From contig NC_084665.1 of assembly GCF_028389875.1 (NCBI RefSeq), positions 96,143,435 through 96,207,434 on the forward strand: a DNA stretch of 64,000 nt, given 5' to 3'. Both the position numbers and the translations under genes were made by a program. Origin of the DNA: Rhea pennata. Taxonomy: Eukaryota; Chordata; Aves; Rheiformes; Rheidae. Every line of letters begins with the position of its first letter. Position 1 is the stretch's first letter. Positions 63,601 to 64,000 of this stretch are shown here, piece by piece. The notes beneath the pieces were generated by a model. That model was given only the letters and a program-made list of their open reading frames with translations. It was not told the origin of the DNA and ran no database searches.

Positions 63601-64000
63601 CATTGAGAAAGGATGCAGACTTCCCTCAAAAAAAGTCTTGAGACATAAGTGTTAACAAAAATGGCTTTCAATATTAGTTTTAAAATATGAAATACTTGCT
63701 TCAGCAAACATCAGTTACTGCAAACAAAGCAGTTCTCAAATAACTTTAAATTAACATCAGAAATACTCCTGCACGCCACTGACATGGCATATCAACAGAG
63801 AAGTACAGTATTTTGAAACCACACCGACAAACATCGCTTACATTCACTATCCAGTTCTCTGAAAATAGAGAGGAAAAATAACCTTTTACATTCTCATATG
63901 TTAATACGACAATTAATTTTAAAAAGCAAAACAAATTTGCTTTTAAATGAATAAATAATAGCTTTAGAAGTTACATGTATTACGGAAATAGTACTGAAAT
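60653..64000. other. CGAS 3' flank, no further gene recognised
   Basis: The first part should be CGAS 3' UTR, but no strong AATAAA lies close to the stop. ATTAAA occurs at 61178-61183 and 61560-61565, and AATAAA at 63454-63459, so the transcript end is uncertain. By conserved synteny DDX43 would be expected beyond CGAS on the minus strand, but I found none of its coding sequence. Short frames at 61743-62420 are unrecognised. A poly-A run occurs near 61058-61070. Confidence 0.6.

Noticed and set aside
61300-64000. Possible 3' end of DDX43 on the minus strand, expected from synteny
   Set aside because: No peptide resembling a DEAD-box helicase C-terminus is visible; the gene probably lies beyond the window.

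Overview
The window is vertebrate nuclear DNA, almost certainly from a bird. It holds spliced genes with GT/AG introns, AT-rich intergenic DNA with long homopolymer tracts, CpG islands at promoters, and CR1-type LINEs, the dominant avian retrotransposon. No bacterial, viral or organellar gene layout is visible. I cannot name the species.

Four known genes lie in the order SLC17A5 (+), EEF1A1 (+), MTO1 (-), CGAS (+). From memory this matches human 6q13 read in reverse, so it is a conserved syntenic block. (1) Positions 1-5400 hold the last intron(s), the last two coding exons and the 3' UTR of SLC17A5 (sialin, the lysosomal sialic acid/H+ symporter); the rest of the gene lies upstream of the window. 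(2) Positions 5400-28300 are intergenic. They contain a 5'-truncated minus-strand CR1 with a long open reverse-transcriptase frame, a short CR1 tail, homopolymer tracts and an unexplained CpG-rich patch near 19.8-20.1 kb. (3) Positions 28300-33110 hold the complete EEF1A1 gene: TATA box, TOP-type first exon, CpG-island first intron with a conserved YY1/YY1/AP-1 cluster, seven coding exons for exactly 462 aa, and a conserved 3' UTR. (4) Positions 33110-42600 are intergenic, with a second CpG-rich patch near 36.65-36.87 kb and a TA-rich repeat. (5) Positions 42600-50364 hold complete MTO1 on the minus strand (12 coding exons, 714 aa), a mitochondrial tRNA wobble-uridine modification enzyme. (6) Positions 50757-60652 hold complete CGAS on the plus strand (5 coding exons, 491 aa), the cytosolic DNA sensor that makes cGAMP. 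Its second intron carries a nearly full-length but decayed CR1. (7) Positions 60653-64000 hold the presumed CGAS 3' UTR and flank, with no gene I can support.

The genes do not form an operon or pathway. The closest regulatory link is the MTO1/CGAS pair, which is divergent: the two start codons are 392 bp apart within one CpG island, so a shared promoter is very likely. That promoter shows an ETS-type site near MTO1 and an imperfect ISRE-like element near CGAS.

I found no convincing new gene system. The items most worth a second look are the MTO1-CGAS bidirectional promoter, the 20-bp tandem duplication abutting the CGAS exon 2 acceptor, the sense-oriented CR1 inside CGAS, the two orphan CpG patches, and the deeply conserved non-coding blocks of EEF1A1. 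All exon boundaries were set by hand from reading frame, GT/AG signals and remembered human homologues. No alignment or database search was run.
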